Shown here: in pieces, positions 17,479 through 26,868 of the stretch | Numbering within the stretch: the first letter of the stretch is position 1 | Layout of the letters: each line of letters begins with the position of its first letter | Assembly: GCA_905202485.1 (NCBI GenBank) | Contig: CAJKRY010000001.1 | Span: forward strand, 368,152-432,151 | Direction: 5' to 3' | From: an uncultured Methanomassiliicoccus sp. | Lineage (GTDB): Archaea > Thermoplasmatota > Thermoplasmata > Methanomassiliicoccales > Methanomassiliicoccaceae | DNA length: 64,000 nucleotides | Translations under genes and position numbers: made by a program | The notes under the pieces: generated by a model | What the model saw: the letters and a program-made list of their open reading frames with translations, nothing else | What the model was told of the DNA's origin: nothing | Databases searched by the model: none

Positions 17479-18246
17479 TCATGGATCGAATTCAACATTT
17501 GGATTCACATAGCGGTCCTTCTTCTTTGTGAAGTGTCCAAGCTGAATGGCAGACGATGGACAGCGGTGGAGACATGCCAGACATCTCGGGCAGATGCTCT
17601 TAGTCCAATTAGGTTTTCCATCATGCATGGAGATTATATCCGCTGGGCATATGCGTTCACACAGACCGCAGCTGATGCAGGAGTCATCGAGCCAGAATTT
17701 TCTAGTTGTCATTCCCTTTTTGTAGATCGTTCTACAGAGCGGAGATATGACTCCCGGAAGTTTTCCTTTATGTGTGTCATAATCCCCCGGCGGATTTTCA
17801 TTTAAAGTCTTCACAATTTCAGAAACAGACTTTTCTGCATCGACAATTAAAGATTGACATATCTCCTTGGAAGGAACCTTCAGCAGAGGAACATAGTTCT
17901 CAGGCATATGGATTGAAAAAATATAATCAAGATTCAAACCTTTGCTGCTCAAATATTTTTGAGCATTCGGCCCGGTATTTGCAGTAAATGAACCGAATGT
18001 AACTATCAGATAAAATGATGAGTCCTTATTGAACTTGGCATTGTCTAGAAAATCTTCTACGATTGAAGGAAGCCCGTAAAAATATACAGGTGTCACGATC
18101 CCAACTTTCTCTGATTCATTTAATTCAAATTCAAAAGTTCCGCTGCCGATGCATTCTGGAATTGAGATAATCCTATCATTCAATTCTTCTGCAAGCAGTT
18201 TTGCAATGTAGAGACTGTTTCCTGTTCCAGAGAAATAGAGGATCAT
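17479..18246 (-). CDS. Flavodoxin-ferredoxin fusion (EFR1-type)
   Basis: The 255-residue protein starts MILYFSGTGNSLYIAKLLAE, a flavodoxin phosphate-binding loop (SGTGNS). Its C-terminus holds two 4Fe-4S motifs, CISCGLCERICP and CPRCLACLHRCP. The architecture fits the EFR1 family: FMN domain, linker, bacterial-type ferredoxin. It is expected to shuttle electrons between ferredoxin and a partner. The downstream SDR gene in the same operon suggests that it may feed a reductase (inference). The start at 18246 fits the SGTGNS fold start; the longer frame from 18279 adds no conserved residues. Confidence 0.85.
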   Translation of the reverse strand: MILYFSGTGNSLYIAKLLAEELNDRIISIPECIGSGTFEFELNESEKVGIVTPVYFYGLPSIVEDFLDNAKFNKDSSFYLIVTFGSFTANTGPNAQKYLSSKGLNLDYIFSIHMPENYVPLLKVPSKEICQSLIVDAEKSVSEIVKTLNENPPGDYDTHKGKLPGVISPLCRTIYKKGMTTRKFWLDDSCISCGLCERICPADIISMHDGKPNWTKSICPRCLACLHRCPSSAIQLGHFTKKKDRYVNPNVEFDP

Positions 18247-18338
18247 GAACTCACTCGGTTGACGGTGTATGCACATCACAATTTAATTTGTTATGGCATA
18301 CAGCCGTCGTTTCGAGTGGAAATCATTTGACTTGGAGT

Positions 18339-19154
18339 TTATTTATTTTCGTCTTTACAGCTGCAATCAAAAGGCTCGCATTTCTCTTCTTCATCGAGCT
18401 TTCTTGTGAGTGTCTGCTCAGGAGTACTCTGGCAGAAGCTACAGTCAAACGGTTCGCATTTCTCTCCTTCTTTCAGCTTTAGCGGATACAGCCAGTTGAA
18501 AAGAAGTGCAGCACAAACAGCTCCTAAGATGTCAGCAATTATGAAATAAACAGCAGACATTGGGTTGATGCCGCATGCAGCATTCGTGAATATTCTAGCG
18601 ATATCGACAGCAGGATTAGCAAACATTGTGCTTGAAGTAGTTATGATCATGCCGCCTACAAATAGACCAACAGCCAGTGATGTCTTGTTGGAAGTTCCTC
18701 TTACACATCCAAAGATAACTGCTACAAGCATGAAAGTGCAAAGGAACTCTGATATCAGGACATAAATGCTGGACCTGTCTATGTCGCTCACAAAGTACAG
18801 CGCCTGTGTAGTATCATAAAATATGATATTAAGTAGAAATATACCAACTATTGCTCCGCATATCTGTGCTACAATATATGAAGCAGCCTTTTTAGGAGTT
18901 ATTTCTCTTGAAACCAGAAGTGCGATTGTCACCGCGGGATTGAAATGGGATCCAGACAACGGGCTGAATGTTTCAATAAGTGCAAACAATACAAAACCCA
19001 CTGCAATAGCATTCATAAATACGAATTGGTATCCGAATTCTGCGCCCCACACGAGCTGAGGAAGAATAATTGAGCCAATTGCAACTATTATTAATCCCAT
19101 TGTTCCAAGAAATTCTGCAACTAAATTTTTAGAAAGACTTTGGCAACAGGTCAT
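18339..19154 (-). CDS. Aquaporin/glycerol facilitator (MIP family) with Cys-rich tail
   Basis: The 271-residue membrane protein has both NPA boxes, SHFNPAVTIAL in the first half and FANPAVDIAR in the second, with six predicted helices. The N-terminus carries MTCCQSL. After the last helix the cytoplasmic tail holds two copies of EKCEPFDCS (EGEKCEPFDCSFC and EEEKCEPFDCSCK), giving several cysteines in about 40 residues. Such a tail is not usual for AqpM-like channels and could bind metal or a redox partner. The ATG at 19154 is preferred over a TTG at 19163. The permeant (water, glycerol, methylamine, arsenite) cannot be told from sequence alone. Confidence 0.88.
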   Translation of the reverse strand: MTCCQSLSKNLVAEFLGTMGLIIVAIGSIILPQLVWGAEFGYQFVFMNAIAVGFVLFALIETFSPLSGSHFNPAVTIALLVSREITPKKAASYIVAQICGAIVGIFLLNIIFYDTTQALYFVSDIDRSSIYVLISEFLCTFMLVAVIFGCVRGTSNKTSLAVGLFVGGMIITTSSTMFANPAVDIARIFTNAACGINPMSAVYFIIADILGAVCAALLFNWLYPLKLKEGEKCEPFDCSFCQSTPEQTLTRKLDEEEKCEPFDCSCKDENK

Positions 19155-19267
19155 GAACTGCAATATTAATTCTAATATTTAATGTTGAGTTATAAACTCA
19201 AATAATAATGTATGAAGTATAATGTGAAATTCAAAAAAGTTATATTTGAGTAAGTTCATTCAGGGTC

Positions 19268-20341
19268 ATGAGAGTTCGAATGATATTAATCGGAGGGTTT
19301 CTTGGTGCAGGTAAGACCACATTAATAAACAAGATCGCTCAGAAGTTTATTGAAGAAAAAGTACCTGTTGGAGTAATTACCAATGACCAAGGGCAGTTGT
19401 TGATAGATACTGAATTCATTAAAGTAAGAGGACTGAGTGTGGAAGAAGTATGTGGTGGATGCTTCTGCTGTAACTTCCCTAAGCTTTTGGACAATGCAGA
19501 TAAACTCTTGAAGGAGATTAATCCTCAATATATCATTGCAGAGCCTGTCGGAAGTTGTACAGATCTTATTGCTACTGTAGCCACTCCAATGAAAAGATAC
19601 CATGGAGACAAATTTTCTGTAGCCCCGCTAATTGTACTGATTGACGCTCCGAGACTTCTGAATAATGCATTTGACAGGTCAACTCTCGGAGGATACCTGA
19701 GAAGCCATCAGGCTGAAGAAGCTGAGTATCTGATACTTACAAAAATTGATGAAATTGGCTCTGATGACATTAAGTCTTTGATCTTAAAACTGAAAAATAT
19801 CAATCCAGATAGGAAAATCATTCCATATTCTGCAGTTACCGAGGAAGGACTTCAGGAGATATTAGAGATAATTACTTCTGAAGAAGAGACTGCAAGAAAA
19901 CCGGTAGATATAGATTATGATAAATATGCTGAAGCAGAAGCTGAACTGGGATGGTATAACGGAATATACGAATTTACTGCACCGGAATATGATTCATATG
20001 AGCTTTCAATGAACATACTGAAAAATCTCGCATTGAAATACACGCCTTCAGACATCGCCCACGCAAAAGTGGCAATAACAAATGCCAATAGTCACACTAA
20101 GATCTCTCTTATCGGCAATGAGTTTACAATAGGCGGCGTCAAAGGATCCAGATTCGGCAGGGATGAGTCTAAGTTAAACTTCAATGCAAGAATTGTTTCA
20201 GAACCAGAGAAGCTGAGACAGACTATCAGAGAAACGATAGAATCCTGTTTCAAAGAAAAATGTATCCAATATAAACTTCAATTCGACGATTGTTTCTCAC
20301 CTGGCAGGCCTAATCCAACCTACAGGATATTGGATGAATAA
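19268..20341 (+). CDS. CobW-family G3E GTPase, putative metallochaperone
   Basis: The 357-residue protein has the P-loop GGFLGAGKTT at residues 9-18, the CobW/COG0523 metal motif CGGCFCC at about 62-68, and TKID as the guanine-recognition motif. The C-terminal domain is the CobW C-terminal type but ends with an extra Cys (CFSPG). G3E GTPases deliver Zn, Co or Ni to target enzymes. In methylotrophic methanogens corrinoid proteins or Zn methyltransferases are attractive clients (inference). A TATA-like box (GTTATATTTG, about 19238-19247) is about 25 nt before the ATG, so the mRNA is probably leaderless. Confidence 0.88.
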   Translation: MRVRMILIGGFLGAGKTTLINKIAQKFIEEKVPVGVITNDQGQLLIDTEFIKVRGLSVEEVCGGCFCCNFPKLLDNADKLLKEINPQYIIAEPVGSCTDLIATVATPMKRYHGDKFSVAPLIVLIDAPRLLNNAFDRSTLGGYLRSHQAEEAEYLILTKIDEIGSDDIKSLILKLKNINPDRKIIPYSAVTEEGLQEILEIITSEEETARKPVDIDYDKYAEAEAELGWYNGIYEFTAPEYDSYELSMNILKNLALKYTPSDIAHAKVAITNANSHTKISLIGNEFTIGGVKGSRFGRDESKLNFNARIVSEPEKLRQTIRETIESCFKEKCIQYKLQFDDCFSPGRPNPTYRILDE

Positions 20342-20360
20342 TGGAGTTGTATCCCGCCCC

Positions 20361-20415
20361 CTTTTTTTTATTTTTATTATATAAAGAATAGTTATTGACC
20401 CGGTTTAGCCGGGTC
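20361..20415. terminator. Convergent terminators between the cobW-like and suf genes
   Basis: A T-rich run (CCCCCTTTTTTTTATTTTTA, about 20356-20376) follows the CobW-family stop on the plus strand. A 7-bp hairpin, GACCCGG-TTTAG-CCGGGTC at 20397-20415, lies just after the suf stop on the minus strand. Confidence 0.6.
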
Positions 20416-20424
20416 AGCGTTTGT

Positions 20425-21651
20425 TCATCCAGTAGCAAGATCACTCTGCCTGATAGCCTCATCAATCTCGGCTTTTATGTCGTCAGGAATTCCGCGTATT
20501 CCTACCTCAAGAAATCCTCTCACAATCATTCCTACAGCTTCATCTTCTGTAAGTCCGCGGGACATGATGTATTCTACCTGATCCTGTGCAACCTTTCCTA
20601 ATGAAGCTTCGTGGGTCATCTCCACATCTGCCACCCTGGCATCCAGCTCAGGAATTGCAATGTTTACACCATTGTCTCCTAAAATAAGCCCGCGGCATTC
20701 CAGATGCGCCTTGATGTCTTTGGCATCTCCGACCAGCGTACCTCTGTTGATGACTTTTCCGCCGACGGTAATTGAGCGTGAGATAATCTCGGCTCTGCAC
20801 TCTGGTGCTGCCAAAACTGCCCTTGAGCCAAGATCAAGTTCTGCACCAGGCTGTGCGATTGCTACAGTGTTGAACTGAGCTACAGCACCTTTTCCTATCA
20901 GTCTTGCTGTCGGGTAAGTCTGTACACTCTTGACTTTTTTAAGGATCACATAGTTGTTGATGAATGTTCCATTCTCTTCTACTACTATGCCTGTACGGGG
21001 TCTTACACCTACGTTTTCTGCCCAGTTATGAATCATAGTAAATTTCAGACTGGCGTCCTTTTTAACATACATCTCGGAAATGCCCATGTGAAGTGCAGCG
21101 TCTACATCGCTTCCAGAAGTACAGCCCGATATGATCTCGATGGATGCGCCTTCTTCAACAATGATAATATTGTGGATTGTCTGCGCAGAATCATTGTGAT
21201 CTATCATAATGCAGGTCTGAACAGGCAGCTTGACCTTTTTACCAGCAAATGCCCTGATAAAATATCCAGGAGAATCATTGAGATATGTGGCTGCTGTATA
21301 CTTATCAGCATCAACATTTACTGCATTCCAAGAGTAGTCTTTCAGCCAGTCGTACTTTTTTAAAGCATCTCTGATGTCCATCAGTTCAAATCCATCATTG
21401 TTGGAGTTATTCAGAACGATGGAATTGTCAATAACCAGCATGCTTCCGTCATTTCCTTCTGCAGACGGGTTGACACCGGTTTTCAGCATTGCCTCTTTGA
21501 TGCTGCTCGGCAATTCTGAAGGAGCGTTGAATACAGGGATTTCTCCAGAAACTTCAGAGTAGGTTTTAAGATCAAAATCTTCTCCGAAGGCTCCTTTTTT
21601 CTGTAATGCATTTTTTGCACGTTCTATCAGTTCATCTCTATCAGACGGCAT
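20425..21651 (-). CDS. SufB/SufD-family Fe-S scaffold protein
   Basis: The 408-residue protein has the SufBD beta-helix core: IEIISGCTSGSDVDAALHMG, HNWAENVGVRPRTGIVVEENG, and near the C-terminus DAKDIKAHLECRGLILG with MTHEASLGKVAQDQVEYIMSRG, where HEAS...G is the family signature. With SufC it forms the minimal two-gene SUF assembly system found in methanogens. The ATG at 21651 has GAGGAG 8 nt upstream, so it is preferred over a GTG at 21660. The gene overlaps the end of sufC by 25 nt and is translationally coupled. Confidence 0.93.
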   Translation of the reverse strand: MPSDRDELIERAKNALQKKGAFGEDFDLKTYSEVSGEIPVFNAPSELPSSIKEAMLKTGVNPSAEGNDGSMLVIDNSIVLNNSNNDGFELMDIRDALKKYDWLKDYSWNAVNVDADKYTAATYLNDSPGYFIRAFAGKKVKLPVQTCIMIDHNDSAQTIHNIIIVEEGASIEIISGCTSGSDVDAALHMGISEMYVKKDASLKFTMIHNWAENVGVRPRTGIVVEENGTFINNYVILKKVKSVQTYPTARLIGKGAVAQFNTVAIAQPGAELDLGSRAVLAAPECRAEIISRSITVGGKVINRGTLVGDAKDIKAHLECRGLILGDNGVNIAIPELDARVADVEMTHEASLGKVAQDQVEYIMSRGLTEDEAVGMIVRGFLEVGIRGIPDDIKAEIDEAIRQSDLATG

Positions 21652-22373
21652 TTTATACACTCCTCGTAACCCTTTGTTCTGATGTCTTTCAATAATTCAC
21701 GTGGATTGCCCATGCAGGTAATGGTTCCATCACACAAGACGTATCCACGATCCGCTTCGATGTAATCAAGAATCTGACCAGTATGAGTGATTACTAAAGC
21801 GCTCTTTCCGGATTCTTCTCTTTTCCCGGCACATTTGCCGCCGGAGATCAGGTCATGAACCATTGTGCCTACCCTTTCAATACTCTCCAGATCTACACCG
21901 GATTCTGGCTCATCAAGCATAAAGAGGCACGGGTCCTGTGCAGCAAGCTGCAACAATTCAGACCTCTTGATTTCCCCGCCGGAGAAACCAACGTTTACAT
22001 CTCTGCTGAGGAAATTCTCCATGTTGAGCTTTGAAGCAAGCTTTTTCGGATCCACTTTACCGTGGCTGCTTACTTTGATAATGTCATAAAGAGCGACACC
22101 GCTTAAGTTTGGAGGCCTTTGAGACATGAGACCGATTCCCAGTCTTGCCCTTTCATTTATGGGCATATGTGTTATATCCACACCATTAAACAGAATCTGC
22201 CCTTCTACAACCTTGTAGTTTCCCAGTCCCATTATTGTCGAAAGCAGAGTGGATTTTCCAGACCCGTTCGGTCCAAACAAAACACTTGTAGATCCTGGTA
22301 AGACACTGAGATTTACATTGTTGAGGACTCTTCTGCCCCCTACTTCAACTGTGAGATCTTTAATTTCTAACAT
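21627..22373 (-). CDS. sufC: SufC, Fe-S assembly ATPase
   Basis: From the ATG at 22373, preceded by GGAGGGAG, the protein has 248 residues beginning MLEIKDLTVEVGG. It has Walker A GPNGSGKST, Q-loop LMSQRPPNLSG, ABC signature FSGGEIKRSELLQ, and Walker B CLFMLDEPESGVD, all typical of SufC. A longer frame from 22592 reads through an unrelated 5' region and is rejected. It powers Fe-S cluster assembly together with the SufB/D-like protein encoded directly downstream. Confidence 0.95.
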   Translation of the reverse strand: MLEIKDLTVEVGGRRVLNNVNLSVLPGSTSVLFGPNGSGKSTLLSTIMGLGNYKVVEGQILFNGVDITHMPINERARLGIGLMSQRPPNLSGVALYDIIKVSSHGKVDPKKLASKLNMENFLSRDVNVGFSGGEIKRSELLQLAAQDPCLFMLDEPESGVDLESIERVGTMVHDLISGGKCAGKREESGKSALVITHTGQILDYIEADRGYVLCDGTITCMGNPRELLKDIRTKGYEECIKCRLIEMN

Positions 22374-22578
22374 GCTCTCCCTCCTAAAGAAACAAATCAT
22401 CGTTATTGAAGCTTCCCCTGATTCTTTTGGGAAGCTTACAGTCTGCTTCTTGTTTGGTTTTATCATGCATATTCGGAATGATGTTTCATAAACTTCACGA
22501 TAGTTAATAAAGAGTCGGAACGTAACTAAAAATTGGTAGCAGAGATATAAGATTCGGATAGTATAGAAAGATTCAAAG

Positions 22579-23307
22579 ATGTCATCCTGCAAAAGTCAAA
22601 GGGTGCTTGGATTCTGTCATTTATTCGCAGGAATAGTTATCGGTCTTATAATCTACAAGATTACGCTTCAGCGTTCCGCAGTCATTGCCTGCGGATTTGG
22701 AGCGATACTTCCTGATTTAGTAGATAAGCCTCTGGGACATTTCATTCTTGCTGACTCTCTCAATTCTGGCAGAATCTATACCCACACGCTGTTGATATTG
22801 ATTATATTCATTGTCATCGGCCTTTACTACTGGAAGAAAAAATCAAGTTATTCTGTTCTTGCAGTATCTGCAGGAATATCATCACACTTTGTTTTAGATG
22901 AACTCTGGAAATCTCCAGTAACTTTGTTCTGGCCGCTTAAAGGCCCCTTTGAAACATCAGACTTTGAGTCATACTTTACTACATTTGCTGCCAAAGAAAT
23001 TCTTTCAATTTCTGAGTGGATATTTGCGATAACAGTAATATGCGTATTAATTGTAGTATACAAAGATAGATTAAACATATTTACCAGGCTGTCCCGGCAT
23101 ATTGAAAAAAGTTATCCAATTCTCCAGATCTTTCTGATGATAATGGGATTTGCATACCTCATGTATGGAATAAACTATCATTATCATGACGACATTGTCA
23201 TTGGAGTGGTCTCGGTATTAGGAGGGTTAAGCCTGCTTTACGGCATGAAAGAAAAAGAGATTGGAGATGAGATTACCTCGTCTCACTTGAACACTGCTAA
23301 AAGATGA
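22579..23307 (+). CDS. Membrane-bound metal-dependent hydrolase (YdjM-like)
   Basis: The 242-residue protein has about six membrane segments and the polar residues of the YdjM/LexA-binding hydrolase family: GFCHLFAGIVIG near the N-terminus, GAILPDLVDKPLGH, IYTHTLLILII, and ISSHFVLDELWKSPVTLFWPLKG. The conserved His and Asp residues are thought to bind metal. The function in archaea is unknown. It is transcribed away from sufC. Its 3' end overlaps the end of the convergent MFS gene by 25 nt. Confidence 0.8.
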   Translation: MSSCKSQRVLGFCHLFAGIVIGLIIYKITLQRSAVIACGFGAILPDLVDKPLGHFILADSLNSGRIYTHTLLILIIFIVIGLYYWKKKSSYSVLAVSAGISSHFVLDELWKSPVTLFWPLKGPFETSDFESYFTTFAAKEILSISEWIFAITVICVLIVVYKDRLNIFTRLSRHIEKSYPILQIFLMIMGFAYLMYGINYHYHDDIVIGVVSVLGGLSLLYGMKEKEIGDEITSSHLNTAKR

Positions 23308-24653
23308 TCGCTTACAGACCTCGCCTTAGAAACTACATTCTGAGGTGAAGTTGTGTTCTTTAATTCCACGACCAGCTCTTTGACTACCACTTTGTTGGGA
23401 GCGTTTCCGTCTTCATTCAGCTTCAAGAGATACCAGAGGGATACTAATCCCAGCAGGAATGCGAAGACAAAGAAGTATTCCCATCCGCCTACGAATCCTA
23501 TTGCAATTCCCCCGATTAAAGGAGCTAAACCGGCAGAGACGGAAGAGAACAGCGAAGTTGCTGCCAGATAGGAAGTGGCTTTGTCTTTTGGCGCCAGTTT
23601 CAAACCGATGTTTCCAGTTGCCAGATTTACGCCTGCTGAAGCAGCGCCGCTGATCATGTGAATTCCTACAATCAATGCTGCTACCAGGTCACTGCCTGCG
23701 AATGCAGATGTTGCCGCCCACATGAGAGCTACAATGACCATAGCAGGGCCTGCAATTTTCAATACTGATACGTTGGAATAGCGGTCGCATAGGACTCCCC
23801 ATATCCTGAAGAAGAGCATGCTGGTGATCTGGCTGATTACTGTGAATACAGTCACGGATGAAGCCGAATAACCAAATGTAGTCATCAGGTAGACGGTGAG
23901 GAAAGGCATTGCCAGATTAATGGCAAAATTCCACGAGGCCAGGAACTTTATGAGAGTTTTGAAGTTCTTGTCTTCGAAGGGTTTCTTGATGATCTCAGAG
24001 AAAGGCGGCATAGTCTGCACAGTCATCGAAGGCTCCGGCATTCTGGAGACCACTATCACACCTATGAGACCGAATATGAATCCCCCGATGAATAATGCAG
24101 AGTATCCCAGCACTTCCATTCCAGGAAAGACTGCCTGCCAGACTGAGATGAACCATGCTGCTGCCAATGCTGCCGGTATTCCGACTGCAGTAGAGAGCAG
24201 CATTTTTCTTGAGAAGAAATTTCCCAGAGACTTCTTTGGCACAATGTCATTCATCCAAGAGTTCCAACTGCAGCTTCCAATTGATGCCAGCAGCGAGAGG
24301 GCCACCAGGAGCAGGATAATCAGAGGTATTTCGAAGCCTTTGGCGATGAAGGGTACGGAAGCTATAACTAACCACAACGAACGGCTTAGAGCGCTGGCCA
24401 GTACAGTTATTGATTTCCTTACGCGCAGTTTCTCAACCAGAAAAACTGCAGGGATCTGAATTACATTAGCAAGAAACGGAATTGTAGCCAGGATTCCTAC
24501 TATTAATTCAGATGCACCTAATGCCAGTGCAAAAGCGGTGAGGAAAACACTGCCTGTAAGTGTGGACAGTGCCTGCGACATCATCCCGTCAAAAATGATG
24601 CTTCGTAGTCCCTTTTGGACTTCGTTATCACTGAGCAGTCTCTTGTTTTTCAT
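23283..24653 (-). CDS. Major facilitator superfamily transporter
   Basis: The 456-residue protein has twelve predicted membrane helices. It starts LSDNEVQKGLRSIIFDGMMSQALSTL, a start shared by many methanogen and clostridial MFS proteins annotated as putative drug or sugar efflux. The intracellular loop after helix 2 carries a basic motif (EKLRVRKSITVLAS). The helices around PFLTVYLMTTFGYS and the gly-rich GLKLAPKDKATSYLA fit the family. The substrate cannot be inferred. It is monocistronic. Confidence 0.82.
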   Translation of the reverse strand: MKNKRLLSDNEVQKGLRSIIFDGMMSQALSTLTGSVFLTAFALALGASELIVGILATIPFLANVIQIPAVFLVEKLRVRKSITVLASALSRSLWLVIASVPFIAKGFEIPLIILLLVALSLLASIGSCSWNSWMNDIVPKKSLGNFFSRKMLLSTAVGIPAALAAAWFISVWQAVFPGMEVLGYSALFIGGFIFGLIGVIVVSRMPEPSMTVQTMPPFSEIIKKPFEDKNFKTLIKFLASWNFAINLAMPFLTVYLMTTFGYSASSVTVFTVISQITSMLFFRIWGVLCDRYSNVSVLKIAGPAMVIVALMWAATSAFAGSDLVAALIVGIHMISGAASAGVNLATGNIGLKLAPKDKATSYLAATSLFSSVSAGLAPLIGGIAIGFVGGWEYFFVFAFLLGLVSLWYLLKLNEDGNAPNKVVVKELVVELKNTTSPQNVVSKARSVSDHLLAVFK

Positions 24654-24756
24654 CTCCTTCTCCAGGGACAGTTTAGAAGTCCCAAGAGTCCCACCCCAGG
24701 AGATATTATAAGCTCGTTATTATCAAGTAATCAAGTTTGATAATAATGCACTAAAA

Positions 24757-25215
24757 TCAGTCTTTTCCTTTCTGCTCCATGGTTAACTTCATTTCATCAT
24801 ACTGTTCTTTTGTTATCTCTCCGCGTATGAATTTTAGATTCAGGTCGTCCAAAGATGCCTGCGCTCCCTCTGCTTCGGCTGGAGTTACACTTTGAACTGG
24901 AGCCGGTTTTCTTCCGATTACCTGGCTTTTAAAATTAGACATATCTGCATACTGTACCACTTGAGGAATCTGGACATCCTTCAGCAGCATAATTGTAGCA
25001 GCAGTCACGAGAATCATGATAATAGGCCCAAGAAACAGCATTAAAGCTAAAATCCAGATCATACGAAGCTCGTCAGCCGCAGCAAGATCTACAAGTCCTG
25101 ATGACTGAACATCCTGAGGATCGATAAATAATGCCAAGAGTACAAACAGGATGAAAAGAGAGATTGCTAATGTTATTAACACCCAAAATAGTGTTTTGCG
25201 GTTTAATGAATCCAT
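24757..25215 (-). CDS. Small membrane protein with SHOCT domain
   Basis: From the ATG at 25215 (MDSLNRKTLFWVL) the protein has 152 residues. Two hydrophobic segments (WVLITLAISLFILFVLLALF and WILALMLFLGPIIMILVTAA) are followed by a linker and a C-terminal SHOCT motif (LDDLNLKFIRGEITKEQYDEMK). SHOCT domains are short oligomerisation modules at protein ends. Longer frames up to 25398 would overlap the divergent NifX-like gene and have no hydrophobic signal, so they are rejected. No function is known. Confidence 0.75.
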   Translation of the reverse strand: MDSLNRKTLFWVLITLAISLFILFVLLALFIDPQDVQSSGLVDLAAADELRMIWILALMLFLGPIIMILVTAATIMLLKDVQIPQVVQYADMSNFKSQVIGRKPAPVQSVTPAEAEGAQASLDDLNLKFIRGEITKEQYDEMKLTMEQKGKD

Positions 25216-25332
25216 AGGAATCTTCTTCCCCATCAACATCTCGAATATTTGAAGTTCCCTATTAATTGAGATCTCCTGATTCATGAGGAAAATTAATGTG
25301 TGATCATCACCCATGCTGGTATGGGTACAGAT

Positions 25333-25650
25333 ATGAAATTGTGTGTAAGCGCTGAAGATCCTGAACTTGAATCGCTGGTGGCAGAAGAATTCGGCCATGC
25401 TGACTACTTTATAATCTATGACTCTGAGACTAAAGAATGGAATGCCTATGCCAATGAAGCCACGATCTCCGCTGAAGGGTCTGGGATGATGGCTGCCGAA
25501 CAGGTAGTAAAGTTAGGTCCAGAAGTTGTTTTGACAGGTTTTGTGGGGCCCCATGGAAAAAAGATCTTAGAAGATGCAGGCATAAAATTAGTATTTGATG
25601 AGGATGGAACGGTCCGCTCCTCCATAGACAGATGGCTGAAGAAGCAGTAA
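25333..25650 (+). CDS. NifX/NifB-type dinitrogenase iron-molybdenum cofactor domain protein
   Basis: From the ATG at 25333 this is a 105-residue single-domain protein. It has the family start MKLCVSAEDPELESLVAEEFGHADYF, the central SGMMAAEQVVKLGPEVVLTG with FVGPHGKKILEDAGI, and a short acidic end. Stand-alone proteins of this type (PF02579) are abundant in methanogens and are thought to carry small Fe-S or metal clusters. No nitrogenase genes are nearby, so a nitrogen-fixation role is not implied. Confidence 0.85.
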   Translation: MKLCVSAEDPELESLVAEEFGHADYFIIYDSETKEWNAYANEATISAEGSGMMAAEQVVKLGPEVVLTGFVGPHGKKILEDAGIKLVFDEDGTVRSSIDRWLKKQ

Positions 25651-25665
25651 CCGTCTCATATTCAA

Positions 25666-26241
25666 TCAGACAAGATTTATGTCTAAATCCATTTGATTGA
25701 TCAAAGTATCTAGAATCATAGAGTGTTTTTGTGCATATTGCACAACCTCTTCTATTTCTTGTTTTGGAGCGTTTGAGTCTATCCTTATATCCAAATCCAG
25801 ATTCCTTAAGCCGGGTTTAATTTGTTCCGAGATCCCTAAGATTCCCTGAATATCTACATCTCCTTCCAGAATAATCGACATTTTATTGATTTCTATGCCT
25901 CTCAGGCTTGCTGTATAAACAATTGATGTCGATAAGCATGATGCTAAAGCATGCATCAATGACACTGCGGCACAGGGTGCAGTATCCATCCCCATCAATA
26001 CACCCGGCTGGTCTGATTGTATCTTAAAAGGCTCTGTCCTGATCAGGATTTGAGGACCGCCGTCAATGCGTTGAGCCGCCGTTTCTGTTTTCGTACCTTT
26101 TATCCATTCATTTGCGATGTGAAACCTGAAAGCCGCCAGATCCGGATTTTTGTTTACCGCATCAATGGTGGCTTCCAGTTTTCCGACATCTACACCGTTA
26201 ATGAACCCTTTGACCTCTTGCAATTGCATCTCCATGTGCAT
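25666..26241 (-). CDS. OsmC-family protein
   Basis: The 191-residue protein shows the OsmC/Ohr fold pattern: a beta-rich N-terminal half, the central helix APCAAVSLMHALASCLSTSIVYTASLRGI, and a C-terminal helix-strand block. The peroxidatic-type Cys in the central helix is present. The usual second cysteine near the C-terminus is not (NAPKQEIEEVVQYAQKHS), so classical thiol peroxidase activity is doubtful. It is convergent with the NifX-like gene, 15 nt apart. Confidence 0.85.
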   Translation of the reverse strand: MHMEMQLQEVKGFINGVDVGKLEATIDAVNKNPDLAAFRFHIANEWIKGTKTETAAQRIDGGPQILIRTEPFKIQSDQPGVLMGMDTAPCAAVSLMHALASCLSTSIVYTASLRGIEINKMSIILEGDVDIQGILGISEQIKPGLRNLDLDIRIDSNAPKQEIEEVVQYAQKHSMILDTLINQMDLDINLV

Positions 26242-26274
26242 TGCGAATTTGCTTGCAACAAAGAGTATTTCATC

Positions 26275-26763
26275 TTAACGGAGCTCACGGCAGTGGAACC
26301 AGTTTGAAACATGATTTAAAGCAAGGTACCAGAGGATGATTACCGGTATCACAATTGAGATTCCCAATGATACTAGTGTGCCTGTATCCATGGTCCCATA
26401 CATTATCGCTCCTAGAATCGATGAAATGATTGAGAGTACCAAGAAGATCATTAACAGCACTCGGGACCAGTTTCTGCCTTTAAGGAAACCCCATGCTATA
26501 GCGAATCCAATTATTGCAAAAATTAAGATCATTATACCCATGACCACCCATGTCATTGGAAGACTCTGGAGAACATCTGGGGAGACCATATCCATCAATT
26601 CTGGAGGGATCCCATCTACAGCTAGCAGACCTGCTGCTGCAAACATGCCGATTGCAGCTATTAGCATAAGAATAGACCAGATAATCTCTAAAGCGGCCAG
26701 GATAGTCACACCGATGGGTCTTCGGCAGACCCGGTTATATGGTGAAACACCTGAATCAGTCAT
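26275..26763 (-). CDS. Four-helix membrane protein of unknown function
   Basis: The 162-residue protein has four predicted membrane segments (VTILAALEIIWSILMLIAAIG; WVVMGIMILIFAIIGFAIAWG; VLLMIFLVLSIISSILGAIM; LGISIVIPVIILWYLAL) with a GFLKGRNWSR loop, a pattern seen in small DUF-type membrane proteins. It has no catalytic signature. It lies 33 nt upstream of the OsmC gene on the same strand and may be co-transcribed with it. Confidence 0.7.
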   Translation of the reverse strand: MTDSGVSPYNRVCRRPIGVTILAALEIIWSILMLIAAIGMFAAAGLLAVDGIPPELMDMVSPDVLQSLPMTWVVMGIMILIFAIIGFAIAWGFLKGRNWSRVLLMIFLVLSIISSILGAIMYGTMDTGTLVSLGISIVIPVIILWYLALNHVSNWFHCRELR

Positions 26764-26868
26764 ATCAAAGATTTTACAAAACTAACTATATGATTATAGA
26801 GCGCTGACAGAGCGAGATTTTACATTCAATCGGCATATTAATTTAAAAGATTCGCAGATAACCATGGG

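Noticed and set aside
22374..22592. Extended SufC start at 22592
   Set aside because: The extension has no ABC-ATPase similarity; the ATG at 22373 has a strong ribosome site.
25300..25650. NifX-like protein as evidence of nitrogen fixation
   Set aside because: Stand-alone domain proteins are common in methanogens and no nif genes are present.
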